The notes under the pieces: model-generated
The model's input: the letters and a program-made list of their open reading frames with translations, nothing else
Told to the model about the DNA's origin: nothing
The model's database searches: none
From: Malania oleifera
Lineage: Eukaryota > Streptophyta > Magnoliopsida > Santalales > Ximeniaceae
Assembly (NCBI RefSeq): GCF_029873635.1
Contig: NC_080419.1
Span: 63,109,540 to 63,173,539, forward strand
Direction: 5' to 3'
DNA length: 64,000 nt
Position numbers and translations under genes: made by a program
Shown: one piece after another, positions 48,146 to 60,858 of the stretch
Numbering within the stretch: position 1 is the stretch's first letter
How the letters are laid out: each line of letters opens with the position of its first letter

Positions 48146-48340
48146 TGACAGTCGCCTGTCATAGAACAAACTCACAACACAGAACACTGACAGTCGCCTG
48201 CAAGAACCAAGGCAGTCACCTAGCATGACCACCCAGGCACCTGTTATGTTTAGGCAGTCACCTGGCATGCTATTGTCTCTTTGAAAAATTCTTCACTTAA
48301 TTTGGCAGTCGCCTGCCATAATAGGACAGTTGCTTGGCCC
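48146..48340. repeat. GGCAGTCGCCTGCC-type motif array in the LTR
   Basis: About seven copies: tgacagtcgcctgtca, gacagtcgcctgcaag, ggcagtcacctagcat, aggcacctgttat, ggcagtcacctggcat, ggcagtcgcctgccat, ggacagttgcttggcc. Each is close to an inverted repeat. Confidence 0.9.
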
Positions 48341-48805
48341 TTTTGTTTTTCAAAAACTTTTCTTTTTCAAAAACCTTTCTTTTCATTGATTTTAAAAATA
48401 TCCTTTAGAGTTTTCTTAAAAATATATTTCTGAGTTTCTTGAGAGCTTCAAATTTAGTTTATACTTGAAATTAACTTGAAGTACTTACATTCAAAACATC
48501 CATAAAAATTTAACCCTTTGATCTTCAATCTTGTTCTTCAATCATCTTTGAATTTTTTATCTTTTCTTTGAGCTTTTATCAAGTTATCTTTAATCCTTAT
48601 GTTCTTCAAAATCTCTTTGTAATCCATAAGCTTCCTCATGCTCTTCAAGATCTCTTTTTAATCCATAAGCCTTATCATCCTCTTGAGCTTTGTCACTTCC
48701 TTTAAGTTTTGTCTTTTTCCTGAAAAAACTTTCACTTGAACCACATTAAACATATTATGATTTGTTATCATCAAAATAAGAATTGTAAGCCTTATTAGGC
48801 CAACA

Positions 48806-48818
48806 ATCTCCCCTTTTT
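48806..48818 (-). other. Polypurine tract of the copia element
   Basis: The minus strand reads AAAAAGGGGAGAT immediately before TGTTGGCC, typical of Sirevirus-like elements. Confidence 0.85.
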
Positions 48819-49187
48819 GATGATGACAAATCGAGAGCAAAAATAATAAGAATTAATACTCATAGCTCCCCTTTTCAACAAGCATGATACATTTTCATAG
48901 GTATATACAAGATATGATCCATGCAAGATAATCCATAAATAATCCATCCATACATATTCATAGTTTTACATACAAAAATATGATCCATACAAGTTTTACA
49001 AACCATGGCATCACACATTTTTGAACTCCTTTCTCTCAAACATCTTCCCCTTTGGACATCAATCAAAAAGGAGAAGAGATAATACAAAAATAGAGAAGTG
49101 TTGCAATACATAGTACTTATAGAGCATAAAGAACATACTATCCAGTAAAGCATTAAAACTTGAAAAATAATACATAGATGAAACACA

Positions 49188-50441
49188 TCAATCAGAGGCT
49201 TCCATAGACCCACTTCCATCATCTTCTTCTTCTTGTTCACCAGATTCATCATCACTTGATGTAGCAGAGCTAATATTCATTGGAGATTTTCCTTTAGAGG
49301 AGCTAGCCAAATGTTGTTCAATCTTGTCAACTCGCTGAACAAGACTTGAACAATGAGTTTCTACATTAGAAACCTTCTCCCTTAGATTACCAAGTCCAGA
49401 TTGCATTCAATCACTGAAGGTCATATATTGATTAAAAAATGGAACGAACCAAGAAGGAGTTTCAGGTTCAAGTTGAATTGAAGATACTGGTATGGAAGAC
49501 TGAGATGGTGGAGCAGATGATACATGACGATGTCCCTTATGAAACCACCCTTGAGGAGAGTTCTTATATCCCATAAGTTTAAGAATAGTATTAGAAAAGA
49601 TATCGTAATGGGTTTTTCCAGTGAAGTTAAATGATGGTGTAAGAACATTGAAATAAGCAAATACCATATTTAACATTCCAGCATATGGCAGAACAACATG
49701 AAGGGCATCAACTTTCATAATAATCCATTTGATAAGTAAGCTTGGAAGATCCAATTTTATCCCTTTAAGAATACACCACATTACAAAACAATCTAAGAAT
49801 GAAATATGATCATGAGAACTAGAATGTGGTAGGATATTGTATGTAATGAGTTTTGAAATATGATCATGAGAACTAGAATGTGGTAGGATATTGTATGTAA
49901 TGAGTTTGTGTAGAATTAGGGCTTGTGGATTGAGTTGTTTGTAAAGAGGTGGATGCCCAAAATTAACAGGTGTATTAGTCATAACTAGAGGCAAAAATTC
50001 CTTTGGAGTGAATCCCTGGGACATAATCCATTGTTTCTCAACAATGTGGACCTCAAAATCTCCTGGCTTGATTCGAAGAATTTTTTCCAAAGATATGGGA
50101 GTAAGATGAATATTTTGCCCAAGAAGATTTGTTTTGATCCTGTTTTCACATCTTTCCAAATTTGCATAGAAAATCGGAACCACGTTGGGATAGTATCCTT
50201 TAGCTTGATATGTAATAAACGGATCCCATATAATCTCCTTAAAAAGTTACATAATTTTAGGAAAATTTGTATTGAAGAATGTAACATCAAGAACTTTACC
50301 TAAAATGGGTTCTACTGAAGTGAATTGGTTCCGATAAAGTTGCTTAGTATGTGGAGTTACTAACCATTTCTCCACTTCATCATTATTGATCCTTGTCGAA
50401 GAGGAAGATCCCTTGTTACCAACTGATTTTGCCCATGGCAT
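49188..50441 (-). pseudogene. Extra ORF of the Sirevirus-like element (plant transposon-protein domain type), two stops
   Basis: One reading frame of 418 codons from MPWAKSVGN at 50441 to the stop at 49188, interrupted by TAA at 50247-50249 and TGA at 49407-49409 (the latter where CGA/Arg is plausible). The middle part (VPIFYANLERCENRIKT, GQNIHLTPISLEKILRIKPG) resembles the 'putative plant transposon protein' domain found in retroelement accessory ORFs. The C-terminus has a heptad-like coiled coil (LGNLREKVSNVETHCSSLVQ) and an acidic tail. A 54-bp in-frame tandem duplication (about 49800-49908) repeats 18 residues. It lies between RNase H and the 3' LTR, the position of the env-like ORF in Sireviruses; I see no signal peptide or obvious membrane anchor. 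Function unknown. Confidence 0.75.
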
Positions 50442-50592
50442 GTTTGTATGGAAGAGAAAAATAGAGAAACCCTAGGTTATTATCGCGATTTGGTGAAGAG
50501 GGAAGGTTAGAGGCTCGGTTTCAAGTTGATTTGGACGAGGTGTTTGTACAAAAAAGAGTAGGAAAGAATAATTTCAGAGAGAAAGATGAAGG
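50442..50592 (-). promoter_or_regulatory. Gene-like leader of the extra ORF
   Basis: Minus strand from the array to the ATG: pyrimidine-rich runs 'CTTCATCTTTCTCTCTGAAA' and 'ACCTAGGGTTTCTCTATTTT', resembling a plant 5' UTR. A TTTAAAAT sequence lies at about 50630-50638, within the array. Promoter function is inferred. Confidence 0.4.
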
Positions 50593-50755
50593 AGCAGGCG
50601 CCTAGTGGAGGTTAAAATGACTTAAGATAGGATTTTAAACCCTACCCGCCGCAAGGCTGTTGCCTGCTAGAATGAGACAGGCGCCTGTCAATGTAGAATT
50701 TGAAAAGTCAGTAGCATGGTAGTCGCCTGGCACCTTGATGGCAGTCGCCTGCCAA
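50593..50755. repeat. Second GTCGCCTG-type motif array, upstream of the extra ORF
   Basis: Copies: caggcgcctagtgg (50595), gctgttgcctgcta (50657), acaggcgcctgtca (50677), tggtagtcgcctggcac (50718) and tggcagtcgcctgccaa (50739). Same motif family as the LTR array of the same element. Confidence 0.85.
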
Positions 50756-50769
50756 GCAGAAAAACAATT

Positions 50770-50945
50770 AGTTGACTTCACGACTATGTAACATACCCAA
50801 TTCTCTTCTAATGAATATGAATCACTCTTCAAATAGAGGTTTTATGAATATATTCGCTAATTGGTCATTTGTATTTACAAATTCTAGCCTTATATCTTCG
50901 TTTTGCACATGATCTCTCAAGAAATGATGTCTTATGTCAAACCAT
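50770..50945 (-). pseudogene. Copia RNase H C-terminal end
   Basis: The minus strand reads DIRHHFLRDHVQNEDIRLEF, then VNTNDQLANIFIKPLFEE, a stop, and RRELG: the C-terminus of Ty1/copia RNase H. Cut at about 50945 by the gypsy LTR; the remainder of pol is absent from the window. Confidence 0.85.
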
Positions 50946-52742
50946 CCAGCGTTTCTCAATGACCTCTCGAAATATAATGCTAGAACCATTTCTGGAGGGA
51001 TTGCAGACTCCCCAAAAGACTAGTTTAGAAAAATTACGAGTATGAAGGTTCGGGAAATTTAGTTGATTTATTGAAAACAGGATTATGTGTATTATTTCAG
51101 GATTTTGGGGATAGTACACCGTGAGCGTGAGAATAGAATTGGAGGCGAGCCTCCCAACCAATTAGGTAAGGGAAATATGCTATGTTAAGAATGTTAGAAT
51201 ATTTATTAATAAAGTTTATGATTTTCAAGATTAGTATTTAGTTCAGAAATTATTTGTATATCAGAAAGTACAGTAGCAGTATATGAGATATTTATTTATG
51301 TAGTTGTGTGGCACGAGATAGTATTAGATTATTATATGAATTATATAGTTTCTAGATTATTATGTTTTATAGTAACTAAACAGAAATAGGTTTACAAGAC
51401 CTTATCAGATCAGTACAAGAACAATATAGTTTTTCATATTGATATGATTTATATTATTATGCGGAGATATGTATTATCAGATTTTATGAGAGTATGAATT
51501 ACATACAGTGTTTATACAAATTGATATTTTACAGCATTTGTAGATTACCATGATTTTTCCAAAATATTGGAACCATATCACTATGTTATTACAGTTTATA
51601 CAAACTTAGATAATACAGTATTTTCATATCAGTTTCCGGTGTTATGGTTATTTTCCATAACACTATGGTATTACAGTTTACACAGTATAGATATTATAGT
51701 ATATTCAGAATTAGCTTTTAGTGTTATGGTTATTTTGAAATCATGATGAAACAACAAGATAATTATGTATATTAGTACTATATAGTATCAGACCCTGATG
51801 AATCAGTTCAGTAAATATTCAGTTATTAGAGCATGGTACCATTGCTATTACAGGATTAGAGTGCAACCACACATTTAGATAGTGTGTGGAAGGTTTCCGT
51901 CAACCGTGCCTGGACAGATAGCAAACTCCCCAAAATACTAAGTTGAGGTGGTCGGTTTGACGAGGTAGCTACCAGTTCCATGCCTAGGAAAGGTTGTAGT
52001 TTGGCTGAGCTGAGGATTAGTGGAGTTACAGTTGACTTACTTGGTAGGCTAACCAGGATTAAGTCCTGCCTACAGGCTGCACAACCCTGTCATGAGGGGT
52101 TAAATCATGACGTATAGTTTTCCGGGGTAAACATCTCAGTTATGTATATGTTTACAAATTTACAGAATATCAGCAGATATAGTATGATACTAGAAGTATG
52201 AAAAAGTAGAAAAATCAGATAATATAGTCATACCTTAAATTATGATATATGCAAGTTATATTGTATATTCTTCTACCAGCTTTTACAGTTTCAGATATTG
52301 TCAGAATAGTATTTATGAAACTTAGTTGTCACACACTAGTAATAGCATATTTCTTCTTACTGAGCGTTGTCTCATCCTAGTGATTTAATATTTTTCAGGT
52401 GATCCAGTTAAGTGAGCGGATCAGACTCACAGATGGAGAAGGCGAGTACACTACCCTATTTGCTGGGTAAGTGTGTACACGAGATAGTTTTTTTTTTTTT
52501 TAAGAAAATGATACTGGGGGATGTGTATATATGCATGTACGGTTGGGATGAGTTACTAGATATCTAGTATTGTTTATATGGATGGACAATTTTATATTTT
52601 TCCACTGCCTAGGTATGTAATATAATCAAGTTTCCTCAGTGCTCACTTAAGGGTTTGAGATGTTATAGCAGATATTATTAGTGTATATGATTTTGTAGTT
52701 TATTTTATAAAAAAAAATGGAATGGAATTTTAGGTCGTTACA
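50946..52742 (+). mobile_element. Tekay-like gypsy LTR (solo or truncated)
   Basis: Contains 'caaccaattaggtaagggaa' (51158), matching the gypsy LTR near 6225, and the block 'gcacaaccctgtcatgaggg' matching 8970. It ends 'ggtcgttaca' at 52742. No primer site follows. The 5' boundary is approximate. Confidence 0.7.
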
Positions 52743-52864
52743 AATATTATGGGCTTCTCAAAGTTAAATTTGAGTACTCTTGGATAGTAGTGATGTTAGT
52801 GAAGGACAAAATATGAGTTTTTTTCCTTTTTATTTCTTTCATTTATCTTTATTTTTCTTTAGAT

Positions 52865-52899
<35 letters not shown>

Positions 52900-54616
52900 T
52901 GTAGTGTCATTCTTGGAATGGAAGAGTATAGGGGTATGATTGGCTGACCATCATCGAGTTGGTTAGTCAATCACCTTCTCTATGCATAAATATTTTCATT
53001 GAAATAGTGTTTTCTTTGTCTTTCCTTTATTTTTTAAAAAAAAGGTGGTGACTCTATGTCTTGTGTTTATTTGTATTTGTTTGTTCCCCAATTTTTCTTA
53101 GTTTTTTTGGGATCCCTATGTAAATACCATTTATTGGCACTCCGGATTGAATTCAGTGTTGATAACTTGACAACTCTATTAGGGACACTTAGATAGTCAA
53201 ACTACTTGCAGTTCCCATCTTCTATTTTTACTTGTCTATTTTTGTTTTTAAATCTTGTTTAACCTCCCTTATAGGGTAGTTTTGTTTGCTTTCTTGATTT
53301 TTATGTTAATTTTTCTTGTGTTTTTTCTTTGATTGTTTGATTATGTTTTGCATGCTAGTTATGATTGTTTGCTTATTTTAGTGCTTTTCTTACTTAGATT
53401 AGTCGCTCCCAAGCCTCCAAAGGTATTTATTTGATCGTGTTTATTTGTGTATCATTGATTTATTTTCATTTTGCATTCTTTTGCTCCCTATACACACTGT
53501 GTACAAAGCTGCAAGAGTTCCACACCTATAATCTCATCTATTAGGATTAAGAGAGGAAAGAAGTAGTGAGACCTTCGCGGGGCACAATCCTCTGTATAAA
53601 GCCTCATTAAATTATCCTTACTTAGGTTGAACTCTTTTTCACTTATAGGTTGTAATAAGTGAGGATTGGAGGCCTTATTAGCCTATGTAGGCAACAACAA
53701 GGATAGTTTAATAACCTTTAGAACCTCAAGTAGGGTAGAACTTTGCACTAGCGATCCTTTATCGCTAATACCAATAGGGCTTTATGTCCTAGGATTAGAC
53801 AATAGTTTGAAGTAGTAAATCCTTGAAGGGTATCTCCAAACCCCTTTGTATTCATAAAACAAAGTAGTATGTCTTATATCCCCCATATAGTCTATGAACT
53901 CAAGGACCCAAGATATTTTGCAATCCAAGTGAACATAATGAGCAACTTGAATCATTTGAGAGATTGGTGGTGTGTCAACAAGTTCTAAAGGCTCACCTCT
54001 ACACAGGTGAATATTTGAATCACCTTGCCACAAATGGCGAACTTGAAATGAGAGATTGTGAAATGGAATTGAGATGTGGGTCAAAATACGTCAATAAAGT
54101 TTCCACTAACCTACTTTTATCCTCAATGAGTTTAGAACACCTAATTCAGTTACTATCAATTTTAAGGTTCATTAACTACTCTTAGGATCCAAAGAACCAA
54201 CAGTCTATGATCTGCGTTTCCAAACTAAGTTTGGAAGTATGCTTGTATGAGGGGAAGGTACTAGTACTACTTTTAGGATCCGAAGAACCAATAGTCTATG
54301 ATCTGCGTTCCCAAACTAAGTTTGGAAGTATCCTTGTATGAGGGGAAGGTACTAGTACCCCCTATAAACCTGTTCCATAAATGGTACCTATGTTGTCAAC
54401 CTATTTTGTTTGGGGTTAATTGAGCCAATATTTGGGTTAATTGGACAATTAAGGGGTGAATTTGAATATGTAGCAATTAATTAGACCATTGTTTTCCCTT
54501 TCAGTGTTTTAGTGTGCAAATCATGTGTGTTGAAAATTAAGGGGTGAATTTGAATATGTAGCAATTAATTAGACCATTGTTTTCCCTTTCAATGTTTTAG
54601 TGTGCAAATCATGTGT
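52743..54616. mobile_element. Tat-type gypsy fragments, rearranged
   Basis: 'gacaactctattagggacac' (53168) and 'tgagaccttcgcggggcaca' (53568) resemble the 5' leader of Tat elements on the plus strand, while 'tgtatgaggggaaggtacta' (54244, 54336) matches the Tat LTR on the minus strand. Two back-to-back tandem duplications: 90 bp (54184-54363) and 88 bp (about 54447-54622). An (AC)n lies at 52866-52896. No ORF. Confidence 0.5.
52866..52896. repeat. (AC)n microsatellite
   Basis: About 15 CA units. Confidence 0.9.
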
Positions 54617-55023
54617 GTTGACTTTTTGAGTCTAATCCTGTTTTTGATTCTGAAAAACCACGGCATCTCATTCGTGCATTGAGTGTTTGAACAGATTTAT
54701 GTTTTTGGAAGCATGAATGACAAACGCTTAATGGAAGTCATGAAAGTACCTAAACCGAACATACCTCGGCATATTCCATAGGAATTTCAGACAAGCAAAG
54801 CATGAAGACTTTATTCATTTTTCAGTTGTAATGTTTGTAGGTTTAATTAGTGCATGCATTTCATATGATTTAATTTGAAGCTCACAAATGAATTTAAGTT
54901 GACCTTAAGAACCTCCAAGTTTTCATGAAAAACCTTTTATTCAAAATGTTAAACTTATACAAAGGTTTTAAAATGGTTTTAGAAGTAAAATCAAAGGCAA
55001 AACTAATCTTTTCAAAGGGGCCG
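54617..55023 (+). mobile_element. Copia LTR no. 1, 5' part
   Basis: Starts TGTTGACTTTTTGAGTCTAA, the start form shared with the LTR at 55024. Interrupted at 55023; it appears to resume at 60958 after the shared GGCCG. Confidence 0.7.
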
Positions 55024-55511
55024 TGTTGGATTTTTGAGTCTAATCTCAGTTTTGATGTTAAGAAACACAAGTTTCTCATGTGTGTGCCTAGTATTTTGAA
55101 CAAGTTATAATTCAACACACACATAAGGAGACTAGAAATGGATGAAGAACGTAAAGACTATATACTTAGGTACTTTTCATGGAGTCTTGAATAGAAAAAG
55201 GAAGACAAAGACATTAGTTTTTAATTGTATATGCATTTATTTTTATCATTTGATCTGTAATAAGGCATGCATCTACATGATATGGATTTAATGCTTAGAT
55301 GGCCATAAGTTGACCATAGGACTCCTAACATTTCACCAAAAACCTTTTTCTAAAAAGACTAAAATCATACAAAGTTTTTGGAATAGTTTTAGGGTCAAAT
55401 TAGGGCTTACAAAGACTTCAGTCAATCGACGTTGATTTTTTTGGCAAAATATTAATTTTTTAATGCCCTCAGTTGATCGACAATTTCGTGCTTTAACCAG
55501 CTCAGTCGACA

Positions 55512-57410
55512 TGTTGACTTTACTGTAATCCCAAGACGGAGGTGAATTAGGTATTTAAAAATTTCTTTCCTAGTTCAACTAACGAGCATTATTATTTCAC
55601 AAGCCTAGGGTCAATCTAGAATGTGTAAGAAGCAAGTCAATAAATACAACTGTAATTAATTTGCTCTAAATAAATCAAACAACCATACACAGAGTAAAGC
55701 AAATAAAATAAGGATCACGCCAAATGTGTTATTAAGGTTTGAAAAAAGTGCCTACATCCCTGCCTCTAGCACACAAGCCCGAGGATTCCACTAGAGCTCA
55801 CTTAACGGGTGGAGCGGCACCATATATAATACCACGTCAAATTTCTAGGGCTGCCCTTAACCTTACAACCAATCCTTAACGGGCTAGATTTACACCCCTT
55901 CAGGCCACGCCTGGAATACAATAGATAATGAAATACAAATTTTGCATACAATATGTGTGCTTCTCTAATAAGAAGATTTGTACCAGTATAACCAATGCAT
56001 TACAATATGATAGGATATTATAAGCTTAATGTACATTATATACCTACTCTCAAGAAAATGCAAGTAAAGCAATCACAATATGATAGGGATCTTTGATTCA
56101 AAATAACAATATCAATCACAATGCTTAATATCAAAGATCTAAAATACCCAAAAAATAATCTTGTAAATATTTTTCAAAAGATAAGCACACGAGATATTTA
56201 GAAAATCAGCTTGTCAAAAATATTTTCTTCACAACAAAGGACATGCTCTTGAGTCTTGCAATAAGAATGCAAAGATTCACAAGCTTATGAAAGTTTCCCC
56301 ACAAAATAGATTTATGGATTAAATCACGGGGGAAAAATTTTGGCTTACTCTCAATAAAATCACAAGATCAATCAACACAAATGAGAGTGTAAGCTTGTAG
56401 TGGCCGTGTAGATTATCTCAAAATACTCTCACGAAAGTAGTTTTTGCAAAGGAATGAGAATGAGTGGAGTATGTAAGCTTGAATGTGAAAGTAGGGCTCA
56501 AGGAATTTTAGAGGATATTTTGATAATCAAAGTCTTAATCAATCACTAATTTTTGCAAATGAATGTATATATATAGCCTTTGTTAAAAATATACCTGTTA
56601 GGACACAAAGGGAATTATTAAAAATGTTTAAAAATATTTAATCAATTTTTAACCTCAATTACCCTTAATTATCCGTGGTAAAAATGTGCCAACTTGAGAG
56701 TTTTAGTCGCCCAGTCCGTAGGACCGGTCGCCTGAATAGACATAAACAGAAAAGTGGCTTTTTCAAGTTCAGGTGGCTGGGCCAAGGCGATTTTCCAAAA
56801 GATCAAGATTCGGTCGACTGGTGCACAGTTCAGTCTGCCAAAATCAATAATTCAGTCGACCGGGGTGATTTTGAACATACAGTTCAGTCGGCCAGGCATG
56901 GTAAAAAATGTCAGCTTTTATATTCGGTCGACCGTGAACAGTACGTTCAATTTGGACCGGTCGCCTGAGCCAAGTCAACTCTTTGAATCGTTACCTATTT
57001 GATCGACCGAGGCGTTTTTAACATGCTGAGTTCGGTTGGCCGAAGCCCTTTCAAACTTCAGGTTAAGTCCTGTTTTTACTTAAAATTTACCCTTATTTGC
57101 ATAGATATGACTTTGTGAGTTAAAGGGGTTTTTCTAAGTGATGTGAAAGAACCCAGGGTCAATCTAAGGTCATTGAGCTTAGAGTCCTACCATGCATGCA
57201 ATACATTAATTATTATAAACCAATAATTATTATAGACCCAAATTGATTAAACTATAAAATACAAATAAAAACAATTTGATCTTCATTTCCCTTGTATCTC
57301 CATTTGCTACCATATGATGTAAGAATGAACAAGCACACAAACTCAGAGCATAGGTAAGACACAAAGATATTTGTCATTATCAAAACGGGATATGACCTAT
57401 AAGGTTAACA
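55512..57410 (-). mobile_element. Copia LTR inserted in LTR no. 2
   Basis: The plus strand runs tgttgactttactgtaatcc ... aaggttaaca, TG...CA with TGTTRAC inverted ends. Array at 56704-57045, TATATATA at 56564-56575, conserved block near 55745-55800. The target duplication is not clean (cgaca against gactg), but the flanks rejoin a single array. Confidence 0.8.
56704..57045. repeat. GGTCGACCG/GGTCGCCTG motif array
   Basis: About ten copies including gaccggtcgcctga, attcggtcgactgg, attcagtcgaccgg, attcggtcgaccgt, tgatcgaccgagg. Upstream of the LTR TATA box (minus strand). Confidence 0.85.
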
Positions 57411-57448
57411 GACTGAAGCGTTGTGCCTAGAGTCAAACATTTGATTGG

Positions 57449-57734
57449 CTCGGTCGACCGACCGATGTTGAGCTGAGTGTTCACGGTCGACCATCGCATA
57501 AAGTTGACTCCTCCATCGCCTAGGTCAACCAGCCGAATTGGTTCAAAAATGCCTTGGTGGACCGAACCATGTGGATGACCGACCGACCTTGTGCCTTGTT
57601 CGACCAAACCCATGAAGGGTTTAGAATCGCTCAATGATGGTCGATCATCATGCTTCTCTGGTCAACCAAGTTTTAATTGAAAATTGAAAGTTTACACTGG
57701 TTGGTCGACTGACCCTTGCCTTTGGTCGATCGAA
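57449..57734. repeat. GGTCGACC motif array (plus-strand LTR)
   Basis: About nine copies (cggtcgaccgaccg, acggtcgaccat, aggtcaaccagcc, tggtcgactgacc, tggtcgatcgaac). It is followed about 115 bp later by TATAAATA (57851). The same array begins at 55427, before the nested LTR. Confidence 0.85.
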
Positions 57735-58918
57735 CCTCTCGTGTTGCCAAGTTTTTACCATGGTAAACCGAGGTTAACTTTAATTAAACTTCACTAAAAT
57801 TTTTCCAAAATTCCTCCTATGTCCCCAACGGTTATATTTTAAAGGAATTCTATAAATACCTCTTCATTTGTTTTGATTAGCAACTTTGATTAGCCTAAAT
57901 TTTTCTCAAATATTTTGTTAATCAAAGTTCTCCCAAATTATTTTTATTGCAAAAAAAAAAAAAAAACACACACACACATTCCTTTAGAGCAAATTTTTTT
58001 TTAGGTAAACTGTCCAACTCTCTTTCACTCTTTCATTTCAAATTTATTCTTGTAGAGAGTACATTTATTTTTTGGCCATTTATTCATGTATCTCACATGC
58101 ACTTACTGTCACTTAGGTTTTATCTTGAAAACCATTTTTGAGAGTAGCCTTAGATTTCTTTCAGTTATTTTTCTTGATGAACATTTTTGGAAGAAATCCT
58201 TTATTGCACAAATATTTTTCTTGAGCTTAAACTCTAGATTCTCCAAATATTTTTATCTGCAAAAATCTTTGTTGGAGATTATATCTTTTATACACACACA
58301 CATATAATTGTTGCGCAAAAATCATTTGATAAGCATCCTTACTCTACTGAGTATAATGCATATTATACTAGAGTGCATGTTTTAGAGTTTTAATGGTGTA
58401 CATCTCTGCTTGTATTTTTAGAAGCATTTTATATGTACAAAATACATTTTTATGTACCGATTGGGTTCAACCCATTAATTGAACTGGGGAGTCTCAGCCT
58501 AGCAAGGGAGACTGGTTCGGTTCAACTTGATAATTGAACTAAAGTGTCTCTGCCCCGTAAGGGAAACCAGTTGGCCTCAACTTCGCAATTGAGCTAGGGT
58601 TTACCTTGGCCCATAAGGAGAGGTTGTAAACAAATTCTGCTCTGCCTATTTAGGCGAGCAGGGTTAGTGGAATCCTTGGGGATTATGCCCAAGGTGGGGA
58701 TGTAGGCTGGTTTGGCCGAATCTCGATAACAAATATCGTGTGTCTCTCTTTCCTTATCTCATTTAATTTCCGCACTTTAATTTCCATGTGTATGTATTTT
58801 CATTTACAGTTATAATTATTTGCATGCACACATTCAATTTAAATGAGATTTACAGCACTCGTGTATGTATTCATTGTTCATTTGTTTTACATACACATGT
58901 ATATATTGAATGGGATAT

Positions 58919-60858
58919 TATTAGCTTTACTGTAATCCTAAGAGGGGGGGGGGTGAATTGATATTTTAAAAATTAATCTCCTAGGTCAATCAACTAGCAG
59001 CAGTATTACACAAACCTAAGGTTAATCTAGTACGGATAAAATAAATCAATGTATATTCAACAAAAATTGAACTACATAAGTAATCAAATTAGCATGCACA
59101 ATAAAGTAGTAAGGAGAGATGACACCAGATATGTTATCGAGGTTCAAAAAACTGCCTATATTCCCGCCTTGGCTCATAAGCACAATGATTACACTAAGTC
59201 TCACTTAACAGGTGGAGCGACACCTAAATACAACAAGGTCAATTAGCATAGGGCTGACCTCAACCTTTACAACCAATCCTTCTGAACTAGATTAATGCCC
59301 CCTCAAGTCACACCTGGAATACAACCAATTTTTAATGCAAGATGCTTACAAATGTTATGCTTCTCAATCAAACAAATTTGCACCAGTAATAATCAAAGTA
59401 CACCACTAATGTAAGAATAATAAGTTCAATGATGTATATGTGCAATCAACACTCAAAGTAATAACTATCTCAATTCAAGCACAAGAGTGTATCAACAAGC
59501 TAATCTTTGAAACTATCTAAAGATGAAAATCTCACTCACGATTTAGGGTTTCAAAGATTTGTACCAAAAATAATCAGAATATCTCAAAATATATATTTTT
59601 TAATATCAAAACACAAAGAAATATTCAAAAATAGGCTTATAAAAATATTTTTGCTCAAATAAAAACACAAGCTAAGTTGTTTTGCAAGAATGCCAAGACC
59701 CACAAGCTTTAAGTTTTCCCACACAAAAGATTTATTAAATTAAATATGGGGGAAAACTATGCTCAACTCTCAATCTCAAAATCAAGCAAACAATAAATGC
59801 AATGAGAGTTTTTAGTAACAACAAACAATGAATAATCACTCAAGGATATTCTCACAAGGCTTGATTTCTCAAAAGAATAGTATGTGAGTGTATAGACTTT
59901 GTATGAAAAAATGGGCTTTGAAAAATTTTAAAGGATTTTGTTGCTAATCAAATTGCTAATTCATTGCTAATCTGAGCAAATGAACCCATGTATATATTGG
60001 CAGGGCCAAACTTTTAACCATTGGGGATACATAGGGAATAATTCAATTCGCTTTAAATGAGTTTAGTAAAACTAACCCAGTTTAACTTAACCCTAATTAA
60101 CCGCGGTAAAAGTTTGGCCAACTCAAGACTTTCGGTCGATTGAGCCATAGGTTCGGTCACCCGAATAGACACAACAGAAAAAGTAAATTTTGAACTTTGG
60201 GGGCCTGAATGAGGGTTTGTTTGCTAACCAAGGCGATTTTCCAATCTGTCCAAGGTTTGGTCGCTTGGTATCAAGTTCGGTTTACTGAACTTGAGCATTC
60301 AGTAGCTCGAGGCAGTTTTAAACACGAAAGTTTGGGCTGTCGAGTTGGTGGAAAAGGTAAGCGTGTGAGTTCGGTTGATCGAGGATGATGAAGTCCTTTT
60401 TGGTTAGGTCGCCTGAAGTCAGGTCAACTATTTGACCTTTCAACCGTTCGATCGACCGAGGTGTTTTGAACACCAAGGTTTGGTCTCTGGAAACCCAATT
60501 CTTTTAGCCCTTTAAGTCATGTTTTAATTCAATTGATTCTCCTTATATTATATGTGATTTTGGGGACAATCTTACGTATAAGTACAAGGACCTAGGGTTA
60601 TTCTAAGGTCTTTGAGCTTATTGGTTCTTACATGCATGATATGCATTCATTATTACAGACCTTTCTTATATTACTATTATAGACCCGAAATGAAGATAAT
60701 ATAAATTACAATGAATCAATCTTATAGGTCTTTATTCTTCAAGTCTTCATATGCCATCAAATGATCTTGCTAATATGAATCTGCACACAAACTTGATAGA
60801 CATTAAATACCTGAGTATTTTTCATAATCAAAATCGGGTATGACCTATTAGGTTAATA
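58919..60858 (-). mobile_element. Solo copia LTR with 5-bp target duplication
   Basis: 1940 bp bounded by gatat at 58914-58918 and 60859-60863. Ends tattagctttac ... ggttaata are the TGTTRAC form with both terminal G/C changed to A/T. Motif array 60131-60490, TATATA at 59990-59998, conserved block near 59140. No internal region, so a solo LTR. Confidence 0.85.
60131..60490. repeat. GGTCGACC-like motif array, degenerate
   Basis: Copies ttcggtcgattgag, ttcggtcacccga, tttggtcgcttgg, ttcggttgatcga, taggtcgcctga, ttcgatcgaccga. About 130 bp upstream of TATATA. Confidence 0.8.

Larger units (their letters stand above)
47060..48805 (-). mobile_element. 3' LTR of a Sirevirus-like copia element
   Basis: Minus-strand start TGTTGGCCTAATAAGGC at 48805 and 'TTGATGATAACAAATC', the motif array 48146-48340, a TATAAATA box at 48010-48018, the conserved block 'gacgtaggctgggtataagc' near 47525, and an end 'CCAATTCACCCCCCCCCCTT' near 47070. 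Length about 1.75 kb. A PPT lies immediately upstream, so this is the 3' LTR. Confidence 0.85.
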
